From Streptomyces sp. Y2F8-2 (lineage in GTDB: Bacteria > Actinomycetota > Actinomycetes > Streptomycetales > Streptomycetaceae): a stretch of 64,000 bases of DNA. Shown one piece after another: positions 23,153-32,158 of the stretch. Position numbers and translations under genes: made by a program. The stretch lies in NCBI RefSeq assembly GCF_014905555.1, contig NZ_BNGS01000006.1, forward strand, positions 496,001-560,000, in the 5' to 3' direction. The first letter of the stretch is position 1. Each line of letters begins with the position of its first letter. The notes beneath the pieces were generated by a model. That model did no database searches. It had not been told where the DNA came from and worked only from the letters and a program-made list of their open reading frames with translations.

Positions 23153-23998
23153 TTACTTACCGGCGCCGAGCTCGATCGGCACGCCCACCAGGGAGCCGTA
23201 CTCCGTCCAGGAACCGTCGTAGTTCTTGACGTTCTCCTGGCCGAGCAGCTCGTGCAGCACGAACCAGGTGTGCGCAGAGCGCTCACCGATGCGGCAGTAG
23301 GCGATGGTGTCCTTGGCCAGGTCCACGCCCTCGGACTGGTACAGCTCCTTCAGCTCCTCGTCGGACTTGAAGGTGCCGTCGTCGTTGGCCGACTTCGACC
23401 AAGGGATGTTCTTGGCGCTCGGGACGTGGCCGGGACGCTGCGACTGCTCCTGCGGCAGGTGCGCCGGGGCGAGCAGCTTGCCGGAGAACTCGTCGGGCGA
23501 GCGGACGTCGACCAGGTTCTTGGTGCCGATCGCGTCGACGACCTCGTCGCGGAAGGCGCGGATCGAGGCGTCCTGCGGCTTGGCCTTGTACTCGGTCTTC
23601 GCGCGCTCGGGCACCTCGGTGCCGTCGACCAGCTCGCGGGCGTCCAGCTCCCACTTCTTGCGGCCGCCGTCGAGGAGACGGACGTCCTCGTGGCCGTAGA
23701 GCTTGAAGTACCAGTAGGCGTAGGCCGCGAACCAGTTGTTGTTGCCGCCGTAGAGGACGACCGTGTCGTCGTTGGCGATGCCCTTCTCCGACAGGAGCGC
23801 CTCGAACTGCTCCTGGTTGACGAAGTCGCGGCGGACCGGGTCCTGGAGGTCCTGCTTCCAGTCGATGCGGACAGCGTTCTTGATGTGGTTCTTCTCGTAC
23901 GCCGTGGTGTCCTCGTCGACCTCGACGACGACGACCTTGGGGTCGTCCAGGTGCTGCTCGACCCAGTCGGCGTCTACCAGGACGTCGCTGCGGCTCAT
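23153..23998 (-). CDS. sseA: Thiosulfate/3-mercaptopyruvate sulfurtransferase (rhodanese)
   Basis: 281 residues with two rhodanese domains. The active-site loop CRIGERS near residue 233 carries the catalytic Cys. The first domain has TVVLYGGNNNWFAAYAYW, without a catalytic Cys, as usual. It moves sulphur from thiosulfate or mercaptopyruvate to cyanide or thiol acceptors. The ATG at 23998 has GGAGGAGAAG just before it. Upstream lies a leader-peptide gene (24142-24222), and the mRNA leader between them is about 140 bases, long enough for an attenuation structure. The actinobacterial gene is also called cysA, which should not be confused with the sulfate transporter. Confidence 0.88.
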   Translation of the reverse strand: MSRSDVLVDADWVEQHLDDPKVVVVEVDEDTTAYEKNHIKNAVRIDWKQDLQDPVRRDFVNQEQFEALLSEKGIANDDTVVLYGGNNNWFAAYAYWYFKLYGHEDVRLLDGGRKKWELDARELVDGTEVPERAKTEYKAKPQDASIRAFRDEVVDAIGTKNLVDVRSPDEFSGKLLAPAHLPQEQSQRPGHVPSAKNIPWSKSANDDGTFKSDEELKELYQSEGVDLAKDTIAYCRIGERSAHTWFVLHELLGQENVKNYDGSWTEYGSLVGVPIELGAGK

Positions 23999-24141
23999 GC
24001 TTCTTCTCCTCCGGGGCAGTTGCGGCGGGGCGTTGCGAGTCAGAAGGGGTGCGGGTACGCGGTGTCGCGGTGGCGTACGCGGCGCACGAGTGGCCCTGTG
24101 TCAGGAGCCGGGGCCGGGATACGGGAGTGGAACCCTCCCGC

Positions 24142-24222
24142 TCAGGAAGTGCGACAGAGCATGGCGGCGACGCGGCACAGGTCTACTGCCCGCCGCTTCG
24201 TGAGATCCGCCTGTCGCTGCAT
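24142..24222 (-). CDS. Leader peptide of the sulfurtransferase operon
   Basis: 26 residues, ending DLCRVAAMLCRTS. It resembles the short actinobacterial leader peptides with an RV..LCR-type ending found ahead of sulphur-metabolism genes (known family, function thought to be regulatory). It has two Cys codons, at residues 16 and 23. There is no ribosome site, but a promoter places the transcription start at about the A of the ATG, so it is probably translated leaderless. Confidence 0.7.
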   Translation of the reverse strand: MQRQADLTKRRAVDLCRVAAMLCRTS

Positions 24223-24229
24223 GGGGTCG

Positions 24230-24259
24230 ATCGTAGGGACCGGGCACGGGGCGTGTCAC
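24230..24259 (-). promoter_or_regulatory. Promoter of leader peptide and sulfurtransferase operon
   Basis: On the minus strand GTGACA (24259-24254), an 18-base spacer and TACGAT (24235-24230) fit a housekeeping-type promoter. The -10 box ends seven bases before the leader-peptide ATG, pointing to a leaderless transcript. Confidence 0.6.
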
Positions 24260-24496
24260 CGGCGTGTCGAATGGTGAGATGCGATCGTCCGCCATGTGGG
24301 ATCGGATGCGCTGCCGGGCGGTCGCCGCACGGCTCCCGGGCGTACGCGTCCCGCACCTCATCTACGTTACGGACGTGGGCGTCTCGCCCATCGGACAATC
24401 GGTCCGAGCGCCCGGTCCGGGCCCGGCCTGCGCCCGCCTTCGGGGCCTGCCGTCGCTGCCGTCATCGGTTCCCGGTCGTCGCGGTCGCCGATCGTC

Positions 24497-25240
24497 CTAC
24501 CCGGCGAGCCGGACGTCCGAACCCTTCACCGTGATTTCCACGCCGTCCTTCGCGGCCTGGACCTTGTCGAGCTTGATGCCGCCGGGGAGCTGGTCGATGC
24601 GCTGCTGGAAGTCGGTGATGGTCCGGATCCGGGAGCCGGCGACCTCCATGCCGGCGAGCTCGGGCAGGTTGTCGGCGTGCACCCTGACGGTGTTGCCCTG
24701 GGCGGTGACCGAGCTGAGCACGTAGACCGGGTTCGGCAGCTTGATGCCGAGAGCGGGCGCCTCGACCTTGACGGCGACCTTGATCTTCCCGTTCCCGCCG
24801 TCGGACAGGCCGATCACCCGTGCGGTGACATCGGGGGCGACATCCGTGGGCTGTGACTTGGCGGTCTTCAGCAGCTCGTCGTAGGTGATGAGCGCGGTCC
24901 CGGTGGCATCGGCCGCGGTGGCCGAGCTGAAGCTGCCGGAGAACGTCACGCCCTTCATCGACGCGTTCAGGTCGTCGATACGGATCTTCGCGGAGCCGTT
25001 GCCCGTGGTCGCGTCGTAGTCCTTGATGCCGACCTCGACGTCGTCCAGCTCGCCGGAGAGGACCTGGGTGAGGAAGGGGAAGCCCTTGATGGACACGTCC
25101 GGGGTGGTGGCCAGGTTCTCGGTGGTCTTGAGCTTGTCGGCCGCCTCGTTCTGCGCGAAGTGAACCGCGACGCGGTCCGCGATCACGAAGAGGCCGCCCA
25201 GGATCACCACGAGGATCAGCAGTATTCGCAGTGCGCGCAT
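24497..25240 (-). CDS. DUF2993 (LmeA-like) lipid-binding lipoprotein or membrane-anchored protein
   Basis: 247 residues. One N-terminal helix (ILLILVVILGGLFVIADRVA) is followed by a repetitive beta domain typical of DUF2993. In mycobacteria LmeA of this family binds phospholipids and supports lipomannan growth in the periplasm. The Ala/Gly-rich pattern GVTFSGSFSSATAADATG is characteristic. It probably faces outside the membrane. The start at 25240 gives the clean membrane anchor. It is last in a minus-strand run after the membrane-protein gene at 25381, with 140 bases between. Confidence 0.8.
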   Translation of the reverse strand: MRALRILLILVVILGGLFVIADRVAVHFAQNEAADKLKTTENLATTPDVSIKGFPFLTQVLSGELDDVEVGIKDYDATTGNGSAKIRIDDLNASMKGVTFSGSFSSATAADATGTALITYDELLKTAKSQPTDVAPDVTARVIGLSDGGNGKIKVAVKVEAPALGIKLPNPVYVLSSVTAQGNTVRVHADNLPELAGMEVAGSRIRTITDFQQRIDQLPGGIKLDKVQAAKDGVEITVKGSDVRLAG

Positions 25241-25380
25241 GCTCGGTTGTCCCCCACGTCGGCGGTCGTCACAGCGGTCCCGACGACCCGCAGGCCGTCC
25301 TGCGTGACAGTACCCGCCGGGGGAAGGGGAAACGGGGAATTGTCGATCACCTGTGACACGGCGGGGCGGAGCCGGCTTGC

Positions 25381-26463
25381 TCAGCCCAGCGCCCGGCCCA
25401 GTACGTAGATCACCGGAGCCGCCGCCGTCAGCGGCAGCGCGACGCCCGCCGTGAAGTGGACGAAGCGGGAAGGGTAGTCGTAGCTCGCCACCCGGTGGCC
25501 GATCAGCGCACCGACGCCCGCGCCCAGTCCGAGGAACGCGCCCGACGCACCCGAGGTGCCGAAACCCGTCGCGCCGCCCATCGCGATGCCCGCGCCCGAC
25601 GCCGCCAGCAGGGCCACCACCACCGACGCCGCCGTCGGCAACGGCAGCGCGCGGGCCAGGACCGCCACGGCGACCGCGATCGCGCCCACCGTGACCGCGT
25701 CGGGTACGGCAGCCAGGTGCCCGGCCGCGACGATCGACAGCGCTGCCGAGGCGACGGTCGCCATCAGGCCGTACATCCGCGTGTCCGGGTCGGCGTGCGA
25801 CCTGAGCTGGAGGACCAGGGACAGCAGGACCCAGACGCCGAGCGTGCCCAGGATCGCCGCCGGCGCCTGCTCCCGGCCCGCCACCAGCAGCGCCACGTCC
25901 GCGGTGACCGCGCCCAGGAACGCCAGCGCGATGCCCTGCCGGGCCGGCCACATGCCGTTCAGCCGGAACCATCCGGCCGCCGTCACGGCCTGAAGGATCA
26001 CGAGCGGGACGACGAGCGCGTACGTCCCCACGGCCGCGGCCCCGGCGAGCAGCGCCCCCAGCACCGCGGTGAGTGCGGCGGGCTGCAACCCGGGCTCGAT
26101 GATCGGCGAACGGCCCTCGAGCCGGGCCCGCTGGTTGGCGGGCAGGGTGGCCGGGTCGACGGCGGGGGGCCCGGGCTCGGGGGTGGCGGTCGTCGTCGCG
26201 GTGACGGCGACGCCGGGCGCCGCGTAACCGTGCGGCTCGTACGCCTGCGCGTGCGCCTCCGGCGGCAACGGCTGCGCGGCCCCGTACGGCTGCTGCTGCC
26301 ATTGCTGATGCTGCTGCGGGTGGGCCGCGCCGTTCGGGTCGTACCAACCCTGTTGCGGGTACCCCTCGTGGGGCTGTCGGGCCTGCGGGGCCTGGTGGGC
26401 GTCATAGCCCCCGTAGCCGGGGGCCGCGTGTCCCTCGTAGCCCTCGTACGGCTGGTTGCTCAT
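25381..26463 (-). CDS. Multi-pass membrane protein with Gln/Pro/Tyr-rich N-terminus
   Basis: 360 residues. Residues 1-100 are low-complexity (Gln, Pro, Tyr, Gly), and about eight membrane helices fill the rest. No enzymatic motif is seen. The N-terminal part looks like a disordered cytoplasmic tail of the sort common in Streptomyces membrane proteins. It starts three bases after the MoaD/ThiS stop, so it is in that operon. Function unknown. Confidence 0.75.
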   Translation of the reverse strand: MSNQPYEGYEGHAAPGYGGYDAHQAPQARQPHEGYPQQGWYDPNGAAHPQQHQQWQQQPYGAAQPLPPEAHAQAYEPHGYAAPGVAVTATTTATPEPGPPAVDPATLPANQRARLEGRSPIIEPGLQPAALTAVLGALLAGAAAVGTYALVVPLVILQAVTAAGWFRLNGMWPARQGIALAFLGAVTADVALLVAGREQAPAAILGTLGVWVLLSLVLQLRSHADPDTRMYGLMATVASAALSIVAAGHLAAVPDAVTVGAIAVAVAVLARALPLPTAASVVVALLAASGAGIAMGGATGFGTSGASGAFLGLGAGVGALIGHRVASYDYPSRFVHFTAGVALPLTAAAPVIYVLGRALG

Positions 26464-26466
26464 CGC

Positions 26467-26721
26467 TCATCCTCCTGCGAACGGCGGGAGCACCTCGACC
26501 GTGCCGCCCTCGGCCAGCCGTACCGTCTCGTGCTCACGGGTCCCGACGGGGTCACCGTCGACCAGGAAGGAGCAGCGCTTCAGGACGCGGACGAGTTCGC
26601 CGGGGTGCCTCTCGCGCGCCGCGTCGAGCGCCTCCGCGAGCGTCGTCGCGTCGTACGGCTCCTCGGCGACCCCCGCGGCCGCCTTCGCGGCGGCCCAGTA
26701 GCGCACCGTGCCCTTTGCCAT
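26467..26721 (-). CDS. MoaD/ThiS-family sulphur-carrier protein
   Basis: 84 residues with a ubiquitin-like fold pattern and a C-terminal GG, the site of thiocarboxylation in MoaD and ThiS. GTVRYWAAAKAAAGV and AEGGTVEVLPPFAGG are the family ends. It should carry sulphur for molybdopterin, thiamine or another acceptor; no matching E1-like gene is near. The start at 26721 follows AGGAAG closely. It lies 38 bases after the alpha/beta-hydrolase stop. Confidence 0.85.
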   Translation of the reverse strand: MAKGTVRYWAAAKAAAGVAEEPYDATTLAEALDAARERHPGELVRVLKRCSFLVDGDPVGTREHETVRLAEGGTVEVLPPFAGG

Positions 26722-26759
26722 CTGCTTCCTCGACTCGGTCGTGGTGAACACCGCTCAGG

Positions 26760-27614
26760 CTAGCCCGCCTGCGCGGCCACCCACGCGCCGATGCGGGCCA
26801 GCAGGGCGTCGTCGCTGGCGTTCTCGGCGTGGCCCATGCCGGGCTCCAGCCACAGTTCGGCGTGGTCGGGGGCCGCCTCGGCCAGCATGCGGGGGTGGTC
26901 GAGGGGGAAGTAGCCGTCCTGGTCGCCGTGCACGATCAGCAGCGGGGTCGGCGCGATCAGGGGGACGGATTCGACCGGCGAGGCCGGTACCGGGTCCCAG
27001 TCGCGGTGGTGGATGCGGGTGCGCAGGCCGTAGCGGCCCAGCAGGCGGCCCTCGGGGCGGGTCACCAGCCAGTGCAGCCGTCGCATGGGGGCCGTGCCCC
27101 GGTAGTACCAGCGGGCGGGCGCACTCACGGACACCACCGCGTCCGTGTCCGCGCCCTCCTCGTGCGCCGCCGCGTGCCGCAGCACCACCGAGCCGCCCAT
27201 CGAGAAGCCGACGGTGGCCACGCGCGTGTGTCCCAGCTCCCGCGCCCACCGCACGGCGGCCGCCAGATCCTGCACCTCGCGGTCGCCGACCGTGGACCGG
27301 CCGCCGGACGCCCCGTGGCCCCGGAAGGAGAACGTCACCACCGCGCCGTACTGCCGGAGGACGCCCGCCACCCGGCGCACATGGGGCCGCTCCAGATCCC
27401 CCGTGAAGCCGTGGGCCACGACGATCGCAAGATCGTCCAGGAGGCGGGAAGGTGGACGCCCGGTGTCGTATACAACGGATCCCGGATCGTATGCGGCGTC
27501 GATCGTCACCCCGTCGAGCGTGCTCAGAAACGTCCGCACAGGCCCCCGCCGAACCGTCTCGGAGTGCGGACGAACCATGGATCGTGCCGTTCCACCTGCC
27601 GTACCAGAGCTCAT
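26760..27614 (-). CDS. Alpha/beta hydrolase
   Basis: 284 residues. The nucleophile elbow GFSMGGSVVL near residue 145, an oxyanion-type VVAHGFTGD near 69, an acid in HGDQDGYFP near 229 and a late His in GMGHAEN near 258 define the fold. It is related to lysophospholipase/esterase-like proteins; substrate unknown. The ATG at 27614 starts the predicted domain; the upstream frame lies in the glnR promoter region and is unlikely to be coding. It is divergent from glnR and heads a minus-strand operon with MoaD/ThiS. Confidence 0.8.
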   Translation of the reverse strand: MSSGTAGGTARSMVRPHSETVRRGPVRTFLSTLDGVTIDAAYDPGSVVYDTGRPPSRLLDDLAIVVAHGFTGDLERPHVRRVAGVLRQYGAVVTFSFRGHGASGGRSTVGDREVQDLAAAVRWARELGHTRVATVGFSMGGSVVLRHAAAHEEGADTDAVVSVSAPARWYYRGTAPMRRLHWLVTRPEGRLLGRYGLRTRIHHRDWDPVPASPVESVPLIAPTPLLIVHGDQDGYFPLDHPRMLAEAAPDHAELWLEPGMGHAENASDDALLARIGAWVAAQAG

Positions 27615-27786
27615 GTGGGCTATTCTGCTGGGCAGAGGACTCGGGCAACGTAGCCCCCGGGTCCTTTTGTGCTTTCGGAAGCGTTGTATACGACGCGGGA
27701 AACCGCAGGTGTACGGGCCCCCGGGATGCGCAGAGCAGTGCCGCCCCGCCAAACGTCCTCGCAGGGACCGAGGAGGAACCAGACGT

Positions 27787-28566
27787 ATGAGTTCTCTGCT
27801 GCTCCTGACCAACGCCCTTCAGCCGTCGACGGAGGTGCTTCCCGCTCTCGGCCTGCTCCTGCACAACGTGCGAGTGGCTCCGGCGGAAGGCCCCGCTCTC
27901 GTCGACACCCCGGGTGCCGACGTCATCCTCGTCGACGGACGACGGGACCTGCCGCAGGTGCGCAGCCTGTGCCAGCTCCTGCGCTCCACCGGGCCCGGCT
28001 GTCCGCTCCTCCTGGTCGTCACCGAGGGCGGTCTCGCGGCCGTCACCGCCGACTGGGGCATCGACGACGTACTCCTCGACACCGCCGGCCCCGCCGAGGT
28101 GGAGGCCCGCCTCCGCCTGGCCATGGGCCGTCAGCAGATCGTCAACGACGACTCCCCGATGGAGATCCGCAACGGCGACCTGTCCGTGGACGAGGCGACC
28201 TACTCCGCCAAGCTCAAGGGCCGCGTCCTGGACCTCACCTTCAAGGAGTTCGAGCTCCTGAAGTACCTCGCGCAGCACCCCGGCCGGGTCTTCACCCGCG
28301 CCCAGCTGCTGCAGGAGGTCTGGGGCTACGACTACTTCGGCGGCACGCGCACGGTCGACGTCCACGTACGACGGCTGCGCGCCAAGCTGGGGCCCGAGCA
28401 CGAGTCGCTGATCGGCACCGTCCGCAACGTGGGCTACCGCTTCGTCACCCCGGAGAAGGTGGAGCGCGCCGCCGACGAGGCGAAGGCCAAAGCGGCCCGG
28501 CCGAAGGCGGACGACGCGGACGAGTCGGCGCCGGTGTCCGGGGCCGAGGTCACGGCCGAGGCATAG
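27787..28566 (+). CDS. glnR: GlnR, global nitrogen regulator (orphan OmpR-type)
   Basis: 259 residues. The N-terminal receiver-like domain keeps D50 but lacks the usual acidic pair and switch residues. The C-terminal winged helix is of the OmpR type (LTFKEFELLKYLAQHPGRVF, then GGTRTVDVHVRRLRAKLG, near residues 157-212). In Streptomyces GlnR controls glnA, amtB and nir genes without a partner kinase (established). An Ala/Lys/Asp-rich tail follows. The ATG at 27787 is directly after GGAACCAGACGT. It is divergent from the alpha/beta-hydrolase operon, as in S. coelicolor. Confidence 0.93.
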   Translation: MSSLLLLTNALQPSTEVLPALGLLLHNVRVAPAEGPALVDTPGADVILVDGRRDLPQVRSLCQLLRSTGPGCPLLLVVTEGGLAAVTADWGIDDVLLDTAGPAEVEARLRLAMGRQQIVNDDSPMEIRNGDLSVDEATYSAKLKGRVLDLTFKEFELLKYLAQHPGRVFTRAQLLQEVWGYDYFGGTRTVDVHVRRLRAKLGPEHESLIGTVRNVGYRFVTPEKVERAADEAKAKAARPKADDADESAPVSGAEVTAEA

Positions 28567-28672
28567 GCGGACGTCACCGCGGAGGAGACGCAGATCACGG
28601 ACCAGGTCACAGGTGGGGCATAGAACACCGAAAGCCCTGCCCAGAGGCGGTCCATCCGCGTAGACTCCGCGC

Positions 28673-29695
28673 GTGGCCAAGGTGACTCGGGACGATGTGG
28701 CGCGGCTGGCGGGGACATCCACCGCCGTCGTCAGCTACGTCATCAACAACGGACCCCGGCCGGTCGCCCCGGCCACGCGCGAGCGCGTCCTCGCCGCGAT
28801 CAAGGAACTGGGATACCGGCCCGACCGGGTCGCCCAGGCCATGGCGTCGCGGCGCACGGACCTCATAGGCATGATCGTGCCGGACGCGCGCCAGCCCTTC
28901 TTCGGCGAGATGACGCACGCGGTCGAGCAGGCCGCCGCCGAGCGCGGAAAGATGGTGCTCGTCGGCAACACCGACTACGTGGCCGAGCGCGAGGTCCACT
29001 ATCTGCGGGCCTTTCTCGGCATGCGCGTCTCCGGGCTGATCCTGGTCAGCCACGCGCTCAACGACCACGCCGCCGCGGAGATCGACGCCTGGGACGCCCG
29101 GGTCGTCCTGCTGCACGAGCGGCCCGAGGCGATCGACGACGTCGCCGTCGTCACGGACGACCTGGGCGGCGCCCAGCTCGCCGTGCGACACCTCCTCGAA
29201 CACGGGTGCGAATACGTCGCCTGTATGGGCGGTACGGCCGAGACGCCTGCGGTCGGCGACCCCGTCTCCGACCACGTCGAGGGCTGGCGGCGCGCGATGC
29301 AGGAGGCCGGCATCCCGACGGAGGGCCGCCTGTTCGAGGCGCCGTACAACCGGTACGACGCGTACAACGTCGCCCTGGAGCTGCTGTCCGGGCCGCACCG
29401 CCCCCCGGCGATCTTCTGCTCCACCGACGACCAGGCGATCGGCGTGCTCCGGGCGGCCCGCGAACTGCGGATCGACGTGCCCGGGGAGCTGGCGGTGGCC
29501 GGGTTCGACGACGTGAAGGAGGCGGCGCTGACGGACCCGCCGCTCACCACGGTCGCCTCGGACCGTTCGGGCATGGCCCGCGCGGCCGTCGATCTGGTGC
29601 TCGACGACGGGCTTCGGGTGGCGGGGTCGCGGCGGGAGCGGTTGAAGCTGTTCCCCTCCCGGTTGGTCGTGCGCCGCTCCTGCGGGTGCGAGTAG
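28673..29695 (+). CDS. LacI-family transcriptional regulator
   Basis: 340 residues with a LacI HTH (VTRDDVARLAGTSTAVVSYV) and a periplasmic-binding-protein-like effector domain (LIGMIVPDARQPFF, then TDDQAIGVLRAARELRI and VAGFDD). The last residues hold a Cys pair (SCGCE). The GTG at 28673 lies six bases after TAGACT, so the message may be nearly leaderless. It stands alone between glnR and the protease gene; no sugar-uptake operon is near, so its target is unclear. Confidence 0.88.
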   Translation: MAKVTRDDVARLAGTSTAVVSYVINNGPRPVAPATRERVLAAIKELGYRPDRVAQAMASRRTDLIGMIVPDARQPFFGEMTHAVEQAAAERGKMVLVGNTDYVAEREVHYLRAFLGMRVSGLILVSHALNDHAAAEIDAWDARVVLLHERPEAIDDVAVVTDDLGGAQLAVRHLLEHGCEYVACMGGTAETPAVGDPVSDHVEGWRRAMQEAGIPTEGRLFEAPYNRYDAYNVALELLSGPHRPPAIFCSTDDQAIGVLRAARELRIDVPGELAVAGFDDVKEAALTDPPLTTVASDRSGMARAAVDLVLDDGLRVAGSRRERLKLFPSRLVVRRSCGCE

Positions 29696-29850
29696 GTCCC
29701 CTCGCGGTCACGGTGAAACCCCTCGGAGCCGTGGGGAACGGGTCGTCATCACGGCACCCGAGGCGGCTTTATATCGGGCATACACGGTTCTGTCGGGCTT
29801 CTCAGCGGGGACTCAGGTAGCTCTCATGATCAGGGGACACTCTCTTTTTC

Positions 29851-30948
29851 ATGACCGAGAGCTTCCGCCGCAGCGGCGAGTACGAGTACCCCCAGGGTCA
29901 CGGACCCCAGTCCGCGTACCCCGAGCAGCAGCAGCACACCTCCCCCGTGAACCCGGAGTGGCCGCCCCCTCCGGCGTACGAGCCGGCGCAGCCGGCGGTC
30001 GCGGCCGGCGGCGGTCATGACGGACACGGCGGCGACGGCACGGCCGTCCCGACCGCCGTCCCGGCCCGGCCCGGGCCGAAGCGGCGCACCAAGGGCCCGC
30101 TCGCGGTCCTCGCGGCCGTGGCGATCGTCGCCGCGGCGATAGGCGGCGGCACGGCCTACGGGATCCAGGAGCTGACCGGCAAGGACACAGCCGTCTCCTC
30201 CAGCTCGACCAGCACCAACGTGGTGCCGTCCAGCGCGAAGGGCACGGTCGCCGGAGTGGTCGCCGCGGTCAACCCGAGCATCGTGGAGATCAACGCCGCC
30301 TCGAACGCCGGTGAGTCGACCGGTTCCGGCGTGATCATCACCAGCGACGACCAGATCGTCACCAACAACCACGTCATCTCCGGTGCCTCGTCGATCAAGG
30401 TGACGACGAGCGACGGCAAGTCGTACACCGCGCAGGTCGTGGGCACCGACAGCAAGAAGGACCTGGCGCTGCTCAAGCTGGAGGGCGCCTCCGGGCTGAA
30501 GGCCGCCACGCTCGGCAACTCCGACGGCCTCCAGGTCGGCGACCAGGTCGTCGCCATCGGCTCCCCCGAGGGCCTGAGCGACACGGTCACCAGCGGCATC
30601 ATCTCCGCACTCAACCGTGACGTCACCGTGCCGACCGACGAGAACCAGCAGCAGGGCGGCAGCGGCCGGTGGCCGTTCGCGTTCGGCGGCCGGCAGTTCA
30701 ACGGCCACACGGGCTCGTCCACGACGACGTACAAGGCGATCCAGACGGACGCCTCCCTCAACCCCGGCAACTCCGGTGGCGCCCTCATCGACATGAACGG
30801 CAACGTCATCGGCATCAACTCGGCGATGTACTCGGCCAGTTCGGACTCGACCTCGTCGAGCGCCGGCAGCGTCGGCCTGGGCTTCGCCATCCCGATCAAC
30901 ACCGTGAAGTCCGACCTGGCGACGCTGCGCTCCGGCTCCCAGAGCTGA
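29851..30948 (+). CDS. HtrA-like membrane-anchored trypsin-like serine protease
   Basis: 365 residues. Residues 1-75 are disordered (Pro, Gly, Gln), one helix spans about 82-103, and the protease domain follows. The catalytic triad is H174 (VTNNHV), D204 (KKDLALLK) and S308 (NPGNSGG). No PDZ domain follows, unlike classical DegP/HtrA. It should face the cell exterior and degrade or process damaged envelope proteins. The ATG at 29851 starts the known N-terminus. It is followed by a small gene at 30986. Confidence 0.9.
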   Translation: MTESFRRSGEYEYPQGHGPQSAYPEQQQHTSPVNPEWPPPPAYEPAQPAVAAGGGHDGHGGDGTAVPTAVPARPGPKRRTKGPLAVLAAVAIVAAAIGGGTAYGIQELTGKDTAVSSSSTSTNVVPSSAKGTVAGVVAAVNPSIVEINAASNAGESTGSGVIITSDDQIVTNNHVISGASSIKVTTSDGKSYTAQVVGTDSKKDLALLKLEGASGLKAATLGNSDGLQVGDQVVAIGSPEGLSDTVTSGIISALNRDVTVPTDENQQQGGSGRWPFAFGGRQFNGHTGSSTTTYKAIQTDASLNPGNSGGALIDMNGNVIGINSAMYSASSDSTSSSAGSVGLGFAIPINTVKSDLATLRSGSQS

Positions 30949-30985
30949 GCGGGCGCCCCGCCGGGCAAGTGGTAAGGAGTACGAC

Positions 30986-31261
30986 ATGATCACGATGGCT
31001 GTGCACGAGGTCACCGGTGCCACCGAGCCCGGCGGAGTCCTGCTGGCCCTGGCCGTGGCGAACGAGCTCCACGCCCCGATGCGGCGCCGGGTGCGGACCC
31101 GGCCTCAACCCCGGCCCCGGACCCGGCCGCGGGTCGCACGCGCCCCCGAGGTGGCGGTCCCGCAGGTGGCGGTCCCGCAGCTGATGGGGCTGCGGATGAC
31201 GGCTGCGCGGCCGCACCGCCGCAAGGTTCCGCTGAGCCGGCTGACCGCGGTGATGGGCTGA
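30986..31261 (+). CDS. Small Arg/Pro-rich hypothetical protein
   Basis: 91 residues. The first third is neutral (EVTGATEPGGVLLALAVANE), the rest is Arg/Pro/Val-rich with a VAVPQVAVPQ repeat. AAGGAG lies seven bases before the ATG, and most codons end in G or C, so it is probably real. It follows the HtrA-like gene by 37 bases, likely in the same transcript. No family recognised. Confidence 0.6.
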   Translation: MITMAVHEVTGATEPGGVLLALAVANELHAPMRRRVRTRPQPRPRTRPRVARAPEVAVPQVAVPQLMGLRMTAARPHRRKVPLSRLTAVMG

Positions 31262-31423
31262 TCCCGCTGCGGGTCGGCGCCGGGCCGCGCAACCTCCCCT
31301 CCGGCAACCGCACCCCGGGCACAGGACGACTCCGGCCCGCCCCGCCCTTTCCGTCCCCGACCCGAATCGTGCGAGGCTGAATCCGTATCGCCCGTCCGTC
31401 GCACCTTGAGGAACTCCACATCC

Positions 31424-32158
31424 ATGAGCCCCGCCGAAGGCGACCGTGACCCCCAGCGCATCCTGATCGTCGACGACGAGCCGGCCGTGCGTGAAGCACT
31501 CCAGCGCAGCCTCGCCTTCGAGGGCTATGCCACCGAGGTGGCCGTGGACGGTGCGGACGCGCTGGAGAAGGCGACCGCGTACAAACCGGACCTGCTGGTC
31601 CTCGACATCCAGATGCCGCGCATGGACGGCCTCACCGCCGCCCGCCGGATCCGGGGCGCGGGCGACACCACTCCCATCCTGATGCTGACGGCCCGGGACA
31701 CGGTCGGCGACCGTGTCACCGGCCTGGACGCCGGGGCCGACGACTACCTGGTCAAGCCGTTCGAGCTGGACGAGCTGTTCGCCCGTATCCGCGCCCTGCT
31801 GCGCCGCAGCCACTACGCGGCGGCCGTGGCGGGCGCGGCGGAGGAGAACGACGTCCTCACCTTCGCCGACCTGCGCATGGACCTCGCCACCCGCGAGGTC
31901 ACGCGCGGCGGGCGCCCGGTGGAGCTGACCCGTACCGAGTTCACGCTCCTGGAGATGTTCATGGCGCACCCGCGCCAGGTGCTGACCCGCGAGCAGATCC
32001 TGAAGGCGGTCTGGGGCTTCGACTTCGAGCCGTCGTCGAACTCGCTCGACGTGTACGTCATGTACCTGCGCCGCAAGACGGAGGCGGGCGGCGAGCCGCG
32101 CCTGGTGCACACCGTGCGTGGCGTGGGCTACGTCCTGCGGCAGGGCGGCGCCGAGTGA
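31424..32158 (+). CDS. OmpR/PhoB-type response regulator
   Basis: 244 residues. The receiver domain holds the acidic pair D17/D18, phospho-acceptor D61 (LVLDIQMPRMDG) and K111 (DDYLVKPFELDE). The winged helix follows with LTRTEFTLLEMFMAHPRQVL and the NSLDVYVMYLRRKTEA stretch. It is probably phosphorylated by the kinase at 32155, whose start overlaps its stop (GTGA). The ATG at 31424 is the best start. The regulon is unknown. Confidence 0.92.
   Translation: MSPAEGDRDPQRILIVDDEPAVREALQRSLAFEGYATEVAVDGADALEKATAYKPDLLVLDIQMPRMDGLTAARRIRGAGDTTPILMLTARDTVGDRVTGLDAGADDYLVKPFELDELFARIRALLRRSHYAAAVAGAAEENDVLTFADLRMDLATREVTRGGRPVELTRTEFTLLEMFMAHPRQVLTREQILKAVWGFDFEPSSNSLDVYVMYLRRKTEAGGEPRLVHTVRGVGYVLRQGGAE

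Noticed and set aside
26755..28722. A 655-codon minus-strand frame over glnR
   Set aside because: It is a shadow of glnR and of the alpha/beta hydrolase in a different frame.
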